From: Myxococcaceae bacterium
Lineage (GTDB): Bacteria; Myxococcota_A; Polyangia; Polyangiales; Ga0077539
Length of the DNA: 64,000 bases
Reading direction: 5' to 3'
NCBI GenBank assembly: GCA_004297725.1
Contig: SCUS01000064.1
Location: forward strand, 39,648 to 103,647
Position 1 is the first letter of the stretch. Every line of letters begins with the position of its first letter. This document shows positions 54,247-64,000 of the stretch, one piece after another. A model generated the notes under the pieces. The model was not told the DNA's origin and ran no database searches. It was given only the letters and a program-made list of their open reading frames with translations. The translations under genes were made by a program, and so were the position numbers.

Positions 54247-56079
54247 TTGCGCTCCAAGGCCATCACCGCCTCGGTCCTCACGCTGTCCCTGATCTCGGGC
54301 TTCGTGTTCATCCTGGTCACGCCCATCCTGTTCGTGCTCGCGCAGTCCGCGACGGAGCTGGGCGCGGGGCTGATCCTCCTCCTCGCGATCGGGATCACGG
54401 TCGCGATCAACGGCCTCATGTGGCTCATCTCCCCGTGGCTGATGGACCTCACCAACCGCTGGTTCTACCGCTGCCGCGACATGCCCCTGGAGGAGCTCGG
54501 GCAGTACCGCCCCGCGGTGGCGCAGTTCATCTACGCGACCTGCCAGCGGCACGGCGTGAAGGTGCCCGCGCTCAAGCTCATCGATGACATGAACCCCACC
54601 GCGTACTGCTACGGCTCCACCGCCGACCGGTCGCGCATGGTGCTCACCCGGGGCCTTCTCCACTACCTCAACGACGACGAGCTCGCGGCGGTCTGCGCCC
54701 ACGAGCTCGGGCACATCGTGCACCGCGACTTCATCGTCATGACCCTCGCGTCGACGATGGTGCAGATCCTCTGGCAGATCTACGTGGTCGCCAAGAGCGT
54801 GCGCCCGAAGGGCAACGACTCCAAGGGCGTGGGCGAGGCGGCGGCGCTGATCGCCCTCGTGGCCTACGTCTTCTGGTGGGTGTCGCAGTACATGCTGCTC
54901 TACCTGTCGCGCGTGCGGGAGTACTACGCCGACGAGTTCGCCGGCGCCGAGACGCGCAACCCCAACGCCCTCTCCATGGCCCTGGTGAAGGTCGCCTACG
55001 GCCTCGCCCGGCAGCCCAACACGGAGTTCTCCCGCAAGCTGATGGGCGGCACCCGCGCCCTCGGCGTGGCCGACCCCGGCAGCGCCCGCTCGACGGGCTT
55101 CGCCTACGCCGCCGCGCACCAGGGCGGCCACGCGCTGGCGGGCGCCCTCGCCGGCCACGAGACCCCGGAGGTGCAGGCGACGGCCGACGGCATCGCGCGC
55201 ATCGAGAAGGTCTTCCTCTTCGACCTGCACAACCCCTGGGCGGGGGTGCTCGAGCTCGGCAGCACGCACCCGCTCACCGGCAAGCGCATCAAGGTGCTCT
55301 GCGAGCAGTCGGCGTCGCTCTCGATCCAGCCGCTGTTTCAGTTTCAGCCCATCGACGCGTACGGGCGGCCGCTCGACTACGCGCGGCTGCGGGGCAACTT
55401 CGCGCTGGAGGTGCTCGTCTGGTTCGCGCCGCACTTCGGCGCCGCGGCCGCGCTCGTGGCGGGCATCGCGGGGGCGGCCATGGGCTCCGGCATGCTGGCC
55501 GCGGTGGGCTTCGGGGGCGTGGTGCTGGGCGTCGGCCTCGGCATGACCCTCAAGGGCTTCTGGCGCTTCCCCGCGCTGGGCCAGCCGGCGATGACCTCGG
55601 TGCTCGAGCTGATGATGGACCCCTACGCCTCGCCGCTGCGGGGCCGCCCGGTGGCCGTGCAGGGCACCCTCATCGGGCGCGCCGACGCGGGCAGCTACAT
55701 CGCCGAGGACATGATGATGGAAGACCCGCAGGGCGGGCTCATGACCCTCAACTACGAGCACTGGCTGCCGCTCTTCGGCAACGCGTGGTTCGGGTGGAAG
55801 ACCGTCACCCGGCTGGTGGGCCAGCCCTTCCAGGCGGTGGGCTGGTTTCGCCGGGGCATCGGGCAGCAGGTCGACCTCGACGAGCTGCGCACCCAGGGCG
55901 AGACCGTGTCGTCGTACACCGGGCTGTGGGGCCGCATGGGCGGCGTCCTGGTGAGCCTCATCGGCGTCGTGGTGCTCGGCGCCGCGGCCCTCGTGGCGAT
56001 CGGCGACTCGACGCCCGCCCCGGCCCCGACGGGCACCACCGCCCCGGCCATCGAGCTCCCGTCGCCCGGCGGGAAGTAG
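54247..56079 (+). CDS. M48-family membrane metalloprotease with C-terminal extension
   Basis: 610 aa from the TTG at 54247 (MPLRSKAITASVLTLSLISG), which follows AAAGGAG by 12 nt; the ATG at 54205 is the alternative without a ribosome site. Two helices (about 5-35, 40-65) precede the HtpX-like catalytic part: zinc motif AAVCAHELGHIVHRDF near 150 and the third-ligand region REYYADEFAGAE near 215. A later Gly-rich helix pair and a beta-type domain (SPLRGRPVAVQGTLIGRADA, then GYxxLxxQ-like segments) make it about twice the length of HtpX. Likely removes misfolded membrane proteins; the extension has no assigned role. Confidence 0.9.
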   Translation: MRSKAITASVLTLSLISGFVFILVTPILFVLAQSATELGAGLILLLAIGITVAINGLMWLISPWLMDLTNRWFYRCRDMPLEELGQYRPAVAQFIYATCQRHGVKVPALKLIDDMNPTAYCYGSTADRSRMVLTRGLLHYLNDDELAAVCAHELGHIVHRDFIVMTLASTMVQILWQIYVVAKSVRPKGNDSKGVGEAAALIALVAYVFWWVSQYMLLYLSRVREYYADEFAGAETRNPNALSMALVKVAYGLARQPNTEFSRKLMGGTRALGVADPGSARSTGFAYAAAHQGGHALAGALAGHETPEVQATADGIARIEKVFLFDLHNPWAGVLELGSTHPLTGKRIKVLCEQSASLSIQPLFQFQPIDAYGRPLDYARLRGNFALEVLVWFAPHFGAAAALVAGIAGAAMGSGMLAAVGFGGVVLGVGLGMTLKGFWRFPALGQPAMTSVLELMMDPYASPLRGRPVAVQGTLIGRADAGSYIAEDMMMEDPQGGLMTLNYEHWLPLFGNAWFGWKTVTRLVGQPFQAVGWFRRGIGQQVDLDELRTQGETVSSYTGLWGRMGGVLVSLIGVVVLGAAALVAIGDSTPAPAPTGTTAPAIELPSPGGK

Positions 56080-56112
56080 CTCCCTCCCAACTCCCCTCGT
56101 CCCCCAAATGCG

Positions 56113-56147
56113 CATCGCCCTCGGACTCTGGTGAGCCGAGGGCGATG
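56113..56147. terminator. 12-bp perfect hairpin between M48 protease and ftsZ ends
   Basis: CATCGCCCTCGG (56113-56124) pairs exactly with CCGAGGGCGATG (56136-56147) around an 11-nt loop. It lies between two convergent genes, and on the minus strand is followed by CGCATTTGGG, a weak T-rich tail. A bidirectional terminator is the simplest reading. Confidence 0.65.
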
Positions 56148-56177
56148 AGCACCGATCGAACGGTGGGGAGGCGTCGG

Positions 56178-57437
<1,260 letters not shown>

Positions 57438-57547
57438 GTGAATCCTCCCTACGAGACTGCGGTGATCCCCGACGCGTACGTCCACGCGCGGGGGAGCCGC
57501 GGTTGTTGCTGCGCGATGCCGTCCAGAGCACGCGCTGCGGAAATCCT

Positions 57548-58840
57548 TCAGAACACTTCGCCCAGCCAGCCCCGGAACTTGCCCCACCAGTGGGCATCTC
57601 CCGCGGCCTGCGCCCGACCGTCCGTCGTCGCGCTGGCCTTCACCGGGCCCTGGTACGTCCCCGCCGTCGAGGGCGTGGCGATGCGCGCGGGCCGCGCGGC
57701 GCCGTACTTCACCAGCCCCACCGCCGTGGCCATCGCGGGGCTGCGGACCATCTCCACCATCCCCCCGACGCCCGTCGGGACCCCTCGGCGCACCGGCACC
57801 TGGAGCACCTGCTCGGCCAGCTCGACGCTGCCCTCCAGGAGCGATCCACCTCCACAGAGGACGACGCCCGCGTTGAGGCGGTCGATCATCCCGCTGCCGT
57901 GCAGCGCCTGGGCGATGCACTGGAAGAGTTCCTCCATCCGGGGCTCGGCGATGGAGGCGAGGTAGTCGCGAGACAGCGTGCGCGACGGCCGCCCGCCCAC
58001 CCCGGGGACCTCCAGGGTCTCCTCGGGGTCGACCATCGACCGCATCGCGCAGCCGTAGCGCACCTTGATGCGCTCGGCCTCGCTCGCGGGCGTGCGCAGC
58101 CCCGCGGCGATGTCGTTGGTGAGGTTCTCCCCGCCGATGGGGAGCACCGCGGTGTGCCGCAGCGAGCCCTCGGAGTAGATCACCACGTCCGTCGCCCCGC
58201 CGCCGATGTCGACCAGCGCGACGCCGATCTCCTTCTCGTCGTCGGTGAGCACCGCCTCGGCGCTCGCGAGCGGCGTCAGCACCAGCTCGGTCACGTGGAG
58301 GTTGCAGCGCTCGATGCACTTGGTGACGTTCTGCACGCTGGAGACCGCCGCGGTCACGAGGTGCACCCGCGCCTCGATGCGCACGCCGCTCATCCCGACG
58401 GGCTCGCGCACGCCGTCCTGCTGGTCGATCACGAAGTCCTGCGGCAGGACGTGGATGACCGTGCGGTCGAGCGGCATCGAGATGCGCCGCGCCTGGTCGA
58501 GCACCCGGTCGACGTCCTCGCGGGAGCACTCGTGGTTGGCGATCGACACGATGCCGTGCGAGTTGACCCCGCGCAGGTGAGAGCCGGCGATGCCCGAGAA
58601 CACCGTCGCGATCTGCACGCCGGCCATCATGCTGGCCTTGTCCACCGCCTCGCGGATGGACTGCTGCGTGCTCTCGATGTTGACCACCACGCCCTTGCGC
58701 ATGCCGCGAGAGCGGGACTCACCGACGCCGGTGATGTCCACGCCGTCGGAGCCGATCTCCCCGACCACCGCCCTTACGGTGGTGCTTCCGATATCGAGGC
58801 CGACGATGATCTCACCGGGCTTTGCCGAGGGGCGTTCCAT
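57548..58840 (-). CDS. ftsA: cell division protein FtsA
   Basis: 430 aa. The actin-like membrane tether of FtsZ. Phosphate-1 motif [20 protein letters not shown], the SHUR-domain region [12 protein letters not shown], phosphate-2 [20 protein letters not shown], adenosine motif [20 protein letters not shown], and the amphipathic membrane helix at the end [16 protein letters not shown] at 58840 follows a GGCGATG-type purine run. No ftsQ precedes it; upstream, divergently, lies the RCC1-repeat lipoprotein gene. Confidence 0.96.
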   Translation of the reverse strand: MERPSAKPGEIIVGLDIGSTTVRAVVGEIGSDGVDITGVGESRSRGMRKGVVVNIESTQQSIREAVDKASMMAGVQIATVFSGIAGSHLRGVNSHGIVSIANHECSREDVDRVLDQARRISMPLDRTVIHVLPQDFVIDQQDGVREPVGMSGVRIEARVHLVTAAVSSVQNVTKCIERCNLHVTELVLTPLASAEAVLTDDEKEIGVALVDIGGGATDVVIYSEGSLRHTAVLPIGGENLTNDIAAGLRTPASEAERIKVRYGCAMRSMVDPEETLEVPGVGGRPSRTLSRDYLASIAEPRMEELFQCIAQALHGSGMIDRLNAGVVLCGGGSLLEGSVELAEQVLQVPVRRGVPTGVGGMVEMVRSPAMATAVGLVKYGAARPARIATPSTAGTYQGPVKASATTDGRAQAAGDAHWWGKFRGWLGEVF

Positions 58841-58951
58841 GACGTCATCGCCCTTGCCACACCCCGGAGCGCCGCCACAAAATTCCTGCACACATCTCTC
58901 CCCCGGTGGGCGCATTGCGCGACCTCGCCCGACGATGGATCCTCCGCGGCG

Positions 58952-60388
58952 ATGAAAGCCCCCCGACGCACCGCTCGACGCGCCATCCTGCTCGCCTGCG
59001 CCGCCGTCGCCATCGGCACCGCGTGCGGCTCGGAGGGAGACGCCCGGGACGCGGGCACCGTCGACTCGGGCTTCAAGGACGCTGGGGTCACCGACGCGGG
59101 AGCCATCGACGCCGCGGTCCCCGACTCGGGCGTGACCGACGCCGGTCCCGCCGACGCCGGACCGCTGCGGGCGGTGGCCCTCTCCGCCGCGAGCGCGGCC
59201 CACGCCTGCGCCGTGCTGAGCGACGGGGCCGTGCGCTGCTGGGGACTCAACGACAACGGCCAGCTCGGGGTCGCGCCCTCGGAGAGCGCATCCCGCTGCC
59301 GGGTGCGGGGCAGCTCCCCCTCCCGCTCGGTTCCGTGTGAGACCCAGGGCCGCGCCGTGGCCGGGGTGACCGACGCGCGTGAGGTGGCCACGGGCAACGG
59401 CTCCACCTGCGTCGTGCGCGCAGACCGCAGCCTCTGGTGCTGGGGACTCAACAACGCCGGGGAGCTCGGCACCGGGGCCACCTCGCTACAGCCCACGCCC
59501 ACGCCCACCCGCGTCGACCTGCCCCCGGTGCGTCAGGTCGCCCTCGGCGCCTTCCACGGCTGCGCGCTGCTGATGGACGGGACGGTCCGCTGCTGGGGCG
59601 CCAACCGCTTCAGCCAGACGGGCACCCCGGCCTCGACCGTCAACCAGTGCGACGAGGGCGACGGGACGCCCGTCCCCTGCGTCCCGACCCCCACCGCCGT
59701 GGCGGGGCTCTCGGGCGTCACCGGGCTCACCGCGGGACGCAACCACACCTGCGCGCTGCTCGGCGACCGCACGCTCCGCTGCTGGGGGCTCAACGACTCG
59801 GCGCAGCTCGGCCTCGGTCGCCTCGACCCCGACACCACGCCCCAGGTGACCCCCGCGGCGGTCTCCCTCACCGAGGTCGCCGAGGTCTCCGCCGGGGGAT
59901 CGCACACTTGCGCCCGTCGGGCCGACGGCTCGCTCCGGTGCTGGGGCTGGGCCGCCCTCGGTCAGCTCGGTGGGGCCCCGTCGGGATCGTGCACCACCGC
60001 CAGCGGCTCGGTGCCGTGCGCCCTGAGCCCCGCGGCGGTCCCCGAGCTCTCGGGCGTCTCGGGGGTGTCGGCGGGGCGCTTTCACACCTGCGTCGCGCTG
60101 ACCGGCGGCGGGGCGAGGTGCTTCGGCCGCGACGACAACGGACAGATCGGCGGCGGCGTCGCCTCGACCGCCCGCTGCTCCTTCTCCTTCGACGACTTCC
60201 CCTGCGCCCGCACGCCTCGCGAGGTGCCCATCACCAACGCCGCGAGCGTCTCCGTGGGCGACTACCACTCCTGCGCGCTCACCACCGACGGCGCGGTGCG
60301 CTGCTGGGGCAACAACTCCTTCGGCCAGCTCGGCAACGGCGCCACCGACGACCAGAACGCGCCGGTGTCCGTGCGCCTCCTCCCCTGA
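58952..60388 (+). CDS. RCC1-repeat lipoprotein with paired cysteines
   Basis: 478 aa. Signal peptide RAILLACAAVAIGTAC gives a lipobox (GTAC), then an Asp/Ala/Gly linker (SGFKDAGVTDAGAIDAAVPD) to about residue 75. Seven RCC1-type propeller blades follow, each with the pattern HxCA-x8-CWG-x8-GQLG (for example HACAVLSDGAVRCWGLNDNG; HTCALLGDRTLRCWGLNDSA; HSCALTTDGAVRCWGNNSFG). Each blade carries two Cys about 12 residues apart, and some loops add a further Cys pair (CDEGDGTPVPC). It is a surface-exposed seven-bladed propeller, binding partner unknown. First of four genes read together. Confidence 0.88.
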   Translation: MKAPRRTARRAILLACAAVAIGTACGSEGDARDAGTVDSGFKDAGVTDAGAIDAAVPDSGVTDAGPADAGPLRAVALSAASAAHACAVLSDGAVRCWGLNDNGQLGVAPSESASRCRVRGSSPSRSVPCETQGRAVAGVTDAREVATGNGSTCVVRADRSLWCWGLNNAGELGTGATSLQPTPTPTRVDLPPVRQVALGAFHGCALLMDGTVRCWGANRFSQTGTPASTVNQCDEGDGTPVPCVPTPTAVAGLSGVTGLTAGRNHTCALLGDRTLRCWGLNDSAQLGLGRLDPDTTPQVTPAAVSLTEVAEVSAGGSHTCARRADGSLRCWGWAALGQLGGAPSGSCTTASGSVPCALSPAAVPELSGVSGVSAGRFHTCVALTGGGARCFGRDDNGQIGGGVASTARCSFSFDDFPCARTPREVPITNAASVSVGDYHSCALTTDGAVRCWGNNSFGQLGNGATDDQNAPVSVRLLP

Positions 60389-60391
60389 ACG

Positions 60392-61060
60392 ATGCGTCCG
60401 GTCGTCGCCGCGCTGCTGCTGATGCTCCCCTCCTCCGCGGCGGCGCAGGTCACGGCCGACCCTCGACCGACGGAGCTCACGCTCCGCTCCCCACCCGCGG
60501 CGACGCCCTCCCCCGGCGGGCGCTTCGCGCTCACCGTCTCGCTGGGTCCGGGCTTCTTCCACACCGGATTCTCCGGGGGAACGGTCGATGTCGGGCTCTC
60601 CGGCGTCGTGTCCGTGGCCTCGGTGCGCGCCTCGCTCTGGCTCGGATCCTCGATCGCCGTGCAGCTCGGGGCCGCGGGGGCGCTGGCGGTCGCGCCGTCC
60701 ACGTCGGCCTCGGCTCCGTCGCAGCGCTTCGACCTGGAGGGGGTCGCGGGCTTCGGGCTCGCGGGCGGCGGGGTGGTGATCGGGTCGCGCTCCGAGGGCG
60801 TCCGGGCGTCGCTGCTGGGAGGCGTCGCGTGGACCCTCGCGCCCCTCGTCGGCTCGACCGGAACCCGCGCGGGCGCAGAGCTCGGCGGCGGGGCCTTCGT
60901 GGAACTGAGCCACCACTGGCGCGTCCGCGACTGGACGCTCGGGCTCGGGGCCACCGGCTGGGGCCTCTTCGGGAGCGACTCGGTGGCGTGGCTCGGCAAC
61001 GCCCCCACCGCATGGAGCACCCTGGGCGGAGGCCTCGTGGCCGTGGTGTCGACGCAATGA
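60392..61060 (+). CDS. exported barrel-like outer-membrane protein
   Basis: 222 aa. Signal peptide MRPVVAALLLMLPSSAAAQ, then a run of amphipathic beta-strands with Gly-rich turns (FALTVSLGPGFFHTGFSGGT, VRASLWLGSSIAVQLGAAGA, GVAGFGLAGGGVVIGSR), ending STLGGGLVAVVSTQ. The strand pattern suits an eight-stranded outer-membrane barrel, but the family is not recognised. It starts 3 nt after the RCC1 gene and overlaps the next gene start (ATGA at 61057-61060). Confidence 0.75.
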   Translation: MRPVVAALLLMLPSSAAAQVTADPRPTELTLRSPPAATPSPGGRFALTVSLGPGFFHTGFSGGTVDVGLSGVVSVASVRASLWLGSSIAVQLGAAGALAVAPSTSASAPSQRFDLEGVAGFGLAGGGVVIGSRSEGVRASLLGGVAWTLAPLVGSTGTRAGAELGGGAFVELSHHWRVRDWTLGLGATGWGLFGSDSVAWLGNAPTAWSTLGGGLVAVVSTQ

Positions 61061-61749
61061 GAACGGGCGCGGCGATGGTGGCGTGCGTGGCGCTGGCGAT
61101 GCGCTCCGGTGGGGCGCTGGCGCAGGACGCGGCCTTCTCGGAGGCGCGGTCGCAGTTCGAGCAGGCGGTGGCCGCGGTGCAGGCGGGGCGGCCCGCCGAC
61201 GCGGTGGGGCTCTTCGAGCGCTCCTACGCCGCGAGGGCGGCGCCGGTGGTGGCGGTGAACCTCGCGTACTGCCTGCGGGGGCTCGGGCGCTTCGGCGAGG
61301 CGCGCACCTGGTACCTGCGCTTCCTGGATACCGCGACGCCCGAGGACCTCGAGCGCCACCGGTCGACGGTGAGGGCGCACCTGGAGGAGGTCTCGCATCG
61401 GCTCGCGCAGGTGACCGCTGGAGACCGTGCTCCGACGGACGTGAGCGTGGTGTTCGAGGGCGCCGCGCTGGGGACCGAAGGCCGCTGGGTCGACCCGGGT
61501 GAGCACCGGGCGACGGCGAGCGCGCCGGGGTACATCCCCGCGGAGCTCAGGTTCGTGGTCCGCGCGGGCGAGGTGGTGCGGCTCTCCACGCAGCTCTCGC
61601 CGGTGGCCACCGCGACGCCGATCACCCGGCGCTGGTGGTTCTGGACCGTGCTCGGCGTGGGCGTCGCGGGCCTCGCGACCGCCGTGCTGGTGCCGCTGCT
61701 GCAGACCGATCCGCCGCCCTACCCCGGGCCAGAGGTGCCACTGCCATGA
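61057..61749 (+). CDS. exported TPR/PEGA-like protein with C-terminal membrane helix
   Basis: 230 aa. Signal peptide MRTGAAMVACVALAMRSGGA to about 23, then TPR-type helices (FSEARSQFEQAVAAVQAGRP, AVGLFERSYAARAAPVVAVN, LAYCLRGLGRFGEARTWYLR), a short beta domain like PEGA (VSVVFEGAALGTEGRWVDPG, ATASAPGYIPAELRF) and a last helix (WWFWTVLGVGVAGLATAVLV). This is a common myxobacterial layout for periplasmic, inner-membrane-anchored adaptors. It overlaps both neighbours by 4 nt. Confidence 0.8.
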   Translation: MRTGAAMVACVALAMRSGGALAQDAAFSEARSQFEQAVAAVQAGRPADAVGLFERSYAARAAPVVAVNLAYCLRGLGRFGEARTWYLRFLDTATPEDLERHRSTVRAHLEEVSHRLAQVTAGDRAPTDVSVVFEGAALGTEGRWVDPGEHRATASAPGYIPAELRFVVRAGEVVRLSTQLSPVATATPITRRWWFWTVLGVGVAGLATAVLVPLLQTDPPPYPGPEVPLP

Positions 61750-63803
61750 GGGCTCGATGGGCGACGCTGGCGGCCGCGATGGCCGCGCTGGTGACGAGCT
61801 GCGAGCTCACCCCGCGGCTCTACCTGACGGTGCGCACGGAGCCCGGGTCGATGGTGCGCCGGGTGCTGGTGAAGGTGTACTCGCCGGTCGGCGGCGACGC
61901 GGCGCTGACCGACGGAACCATCGAGAGAGCCATCGACCCGGAGCATCCGCTGGAGATGCGGGTGCTGGGGCGAGTCGGCGGAGAGCGGGTGCGGCTGACC
62001 GTCGACGGTCTCAGCAACGGCGACACGCTGATCCACCAGGAGTGGGTCGCCAGCATGCCCTCGGAGGGCGGCGCCTACCTGCAGATCGTGCTCTGGAACA
62101 ACTGCCTGGGGCGCCCGTGCGGAGCGGGCAGCACCTGCGCTTCGAGCGGCGAGTGCGTGCCCAACACGGTGGCCGCGCTCCCCGCTTCGTCCGTCGACGC
62201 GAGCCTTGGCTACTGCCCCGATGGGAGCGCCGGAGCGTGCAGGGTCGTCGGCGACGCAGGCGTGGCCGACGCGACGACCGACCGCGCGACGGGCTTCGAC
62301 GCCCGCGATGAAGACGTGGTCCGCCCCATCGATCGACCGATGGCCGATGTGCAGGACGCGGGCACGGACGTTCCTCGCGACCTCGGACTGGACGCTCCTC
62401 GGGACGTGAGCGTCGACCTCGGGACGGACGCGACGACGGACGCACCTTCGGACACGGGCGTGGACGCGGGCGTGGACGGCGGTCGCTGCCCTGGCCGTAG
62501 CCCGACGATGGTGCCCGGCTGGACGAGCTGCGGCGGCGGCTGGTGCCCGACCCTGTGTGGCGACGCGGGGACCTGCGTGCACGCCGAGCGCCTGGTGCAG
62601 GGGCGCGACCACGGGTGCGCGCTGCGCTCCGACCGGGGTGTGTCGTGCTGGGGCGATCACGAGATCGGCAGGCTCGGCGACGGCGTCGTGGACGGCGGGG
62701 TGACCGCTGTTCCGGTGGGGGTGCAGCGTGCGGTCTTGGGGATGCCGCTGTCCTCCGTGGTGGCGCTCGGGGCGGGCAACGACGGAACCTGCGCCGTCGA
62801 CCAGGCCGGAGGGCTGTACTGCTGGGGGGATTTCAACGCCGATCCGCTGGGCAACGAGAACCAGCCTGGCTACGCGGCGACCGTCGCGAGGCGGATGCTT
62901 CGCGGCGACGCAGGCGCGGCGGCGAACAGCTTCGAGGGCGCGGCCACGCACCTCGCGCTCACCTGCGGGGTCCTTCGTGGTGGTGGCGGCGTGCGCTGCA
63001 GCTCGTGGCTGCGCTTCCTGGCCGACGGGACCACGGAGATCATCCCCCGCGCGGCGGACTTCCCCCTGACGGACATCGCCCGCAGCGACGGCGCAGCACT
63101 GACGAACGTGCGCGAGCTCGGCGTGGGCTTCTTCCACGCGTGCGCCCGCCTCGGCGACGGCTCCGTCTGGTGCTGGGGAACCAACCACTACGGCCAGCTC
63201 GGGGCGCCGCTCCTGGGCTCGGACGGCGGCGGAGTCGGGGCCTCGGATCGTGCGCGGCAGATCCCCGGAGTGACCGGCGTGACCTCCCTCGGCGTGGGCG
63301 ACCTCTTCTCGTGCGCTCTTTCGGGGGGTGAGGTGCGCTGCTGGGGCGCCGCGAGCCTCGGGCGCGCTGGCTCCTCCATCGGGCTCGTCGACTGCGCCGA
63401 GGGCAACGAGTGCGCCCCGGTTCCGGTGAGCGTCGAGGGCCTCGCCGAGCTCTCGGAGTTCTATAGATCGCCCGTCGTCCAGGTGGCCGCCGGGGGAGAG
63501 CAGGCCTGCGCCCGCCTCGCCAACGGCCACGTGTGGTGCTGGGGCCTGAACGAGGTGGGCCAGCTCGGCCTTCCCACGACGGGCGCAGGGCGCGTGGAGA
63601 GCCGCGCGGGCGTCCAGGGCGCCCCCGTCTTCGAGGGCGCCGATGACGTCGTCACCGGCGGAGCGGGCGGGGCCTCGGGCCGTAGCTGGACCTGCGCCCG
63701 CCGGGCGTTGGACTGCACCTGGTGGTGCTGGGGGCGCGTGCCCGGCGAGAGCGCTCCGCCCGCCGAGCCGTGGCGCCCGCGGGTGCTCCGCTGGGCCCCC
63801 TGA
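61746..63803 (+). CDS. lipoprotein with N-terminal domain and RCC1-like repeats
   Basis: 685 aa. Leader MRARWATLAAAMAALVTSCE has a lipobox (VTSC). Residues 25-150 hold a beta-type domain ending in a Cys knot (CLGRPCGAGSTCASSGEC), then a long Asp/Val/Thr/Ala linker (DVPRDLGLDAPRDVSVDLGT and similar) to about 235. About seven RCC1-like blades follow with paired Cys and CWG motifs (HGCALRSDRGVSCWGDHEIG; HACARLGDGSVWCWGTNHYG; QACARLANGHVWCWGLNEVG); the third blade is irregular. Last gene of the four-gene operon. Confidence 0.87.
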   Translation: MRARWATLAAAMAALVTSCELTPRLYLTVRTEPGSMVRRVLVKVYSPVGGDAALTDGTIERAIDPEHPLEMRVLGRVGGERVRLTVDGLSNGDTLIHQEWVASMPSEGGAYLQIVLWNNCLGRPCGAGSTCASSGECVPNTVAALPASSVDASLGYCPDGSAGACRVVGDAGVADATTDRATGFDARDEDVVRPIDRPMADVQDAGTDVPRDLGLDAPRDVSVDLGTDATTDAPSDTGVDAGVDGGRCPGRSPTMVPGWTSCGGGWCPTLCGDAGTCVHAERLVQGRDHGCALRSDRGVSCWGDHEIGRLGDGVVDGGVTAVPVGVQRAVLGMPLSSVVALGAGNDGTCAVDQAGGLYCWGDFNADPLGNENQPGYAATVARRMLRGDAGAAANSFEGAATHLALTCGVLRGGGGVRCSSWLRFLADGTTEIIPRAADFPLTDIARSDGAALTNVRELGVGFFHACARLGDGSVWCWGTNHYGQLGAPLLGSDGGGVGASDRARQIPGVTGVTSLGVGDLFSCALSGGEVRCWGAASLGRAGSSIGLVDCAEGNECAPVPVSVEGLAELSEFYRSPVVQVAAGGEQACARLANGHVWCWGLNEVGQLGLPTTGAGRVESRAGVQGAPVFEGADDVVTGGAGGASGRSWTCARRALDCTWWCWGRVPGESAPPAEPWRPRVLRWAP

Positions 63804-63816
63804 ACGGGGGTCCTTT
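63793..63816 (+). terminator. hairpin overlapping the end of the RCC1-like gene
   Basis: CCCCC (63796-63800) pairs with GGGGG (63806-63810) around loop TGAAC, which contains the stop codon, with three more pairs (one G-U) outside, followed by TTTC. A short stem with a small T tail makes a plausible but weak terminator for the four-gene operon. Confidence 0.45.
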
Positions 63817-63905
63817 CGGCACACTTCTCGCGATTCGCCTGGATTTCAGGCCGATGCGCTGTGTCCGCGGGTTGGAAACCCTGATCCTTCCCGGAATCTT
63901 TCGGT

Positions 63906-63921
63906 GACCTTGCGCAAGGTC
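63906..63921. promoter_or_regulatory. 16-bp perfect palindrome, possible operator
   Basis: GACCTTGCGCAAGGTC is fully self-complementary and lies 20 nt before a GTG with a GGAGG ribosome-binding site at the window edge. Its size and position suit a dimeric regulator site ahead of the next gene. The regulator is unknown. Confidence 0.4.
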
Positions 63922-63940
63922 GTCATGGAGGGGGCGTCTC

Positions 63941-64000
63941 GTGAGACACCGCCGACTCCGCGCCCGCGGACGGCCCGCGAGCGGGCCTGCGGTCGCTGAA
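63941..64000 (+). CDS. possible start of a gene running off the window
   Basis: GTG at 63941 follows GGAGG by about 10 nt and the frame stays open for 20 codons to the window end (MRHRRLRARGRPASGPAVAE, basic). Too short to identify; the palindrome just upstream fits a promoter region. Confidence 0.2.
   Translation, partial: MRHRRLRARGRPASGPAVAE

Overview
This is about 64 kb of very G+C-rich chromosome from what looks like a Myxococcota (myxobacterial) genome, probably in or near the Polyangiales. That placement is inferred from several things seen here: codons almost always end in G or C, lipoproteins carry Asp-Ala-Gly linkers, several secreted proteins have RCC1-type repeats, one-component and hybrid signalling proteins are common, and genes are packed tightly with 4-nt ATGA or GTGA overlaps. 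Housekeeping genes recognised are trmFO (partial), dnaE, deoD, gatB, tkt, ftsA and ftsZ. I see no rRNA, tRNA, CRISPR array, phage or intact insertion sequence.

Left part (1-12.3 kb): after the 3' part of trmFO comes a long minus-strand run read from 12278 down to 1219. It starts with a DUF58 protein, a membrane transglutaminase-like protein, a MoxR AAA+ ATPase and an exported TPR protein. These are followed by two tandem paralogous exported proteins, a 55-aa membrane peptide, an AEC transporter, a small acidic protein and a putative lipoprotein. The first six genes overlap by 4 nt each and form one clear operon.

12.4-24 kb: an HTH-receiver fusion; an ECF sigma factor with a membrane anti-sigma/FecR-like partner, facing a TonB-dependent receptor (a rearranged Fec-like set); a REC-GGDEF diguanylate cyclase; a glycosyltransferase, asparagine synthase and anchored-protein operon; and a lipoprotein with a good terminator.

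24-33 kb: dnaE, then an RCK-domain membrane protein without a potassium filter. Next is a hybrid histidine kinase (PocR-PAS-PAS-HisKA-HATPase-REC) of visibly less G+C-rich codon use, with a frameshifted IS110-type transposase relic just upstream. This is the best transfer candidate of the window.

33-47.5 kb: a membrane ferritin-like protein, deoD, a two-gene dipeptide-type ABC permease set, a PTS enzyme I preceded by a possible coupled 25-codon ORF, a lipoprotein serpin, an acyl-CoA dehydrogenase, a large Cys-rich alpha/beta-hydrolase lipoprotein, an orphan beta-class DNA methyltransferase and an orphan MlaE permease.

47.6-64 kb: a MshEN/HD-GYP/REC/PATAN signalling protein with degenerate catalytic positions, gatB, a GlsB-like membrane protein, transketolase, an M48 membrane protease, ftsA-ftsZ without ftsQ, and a four-gene operon for two RCC1-repeat lipoproteins, a barrel-like protein and a TPR/PEGA-like protein.
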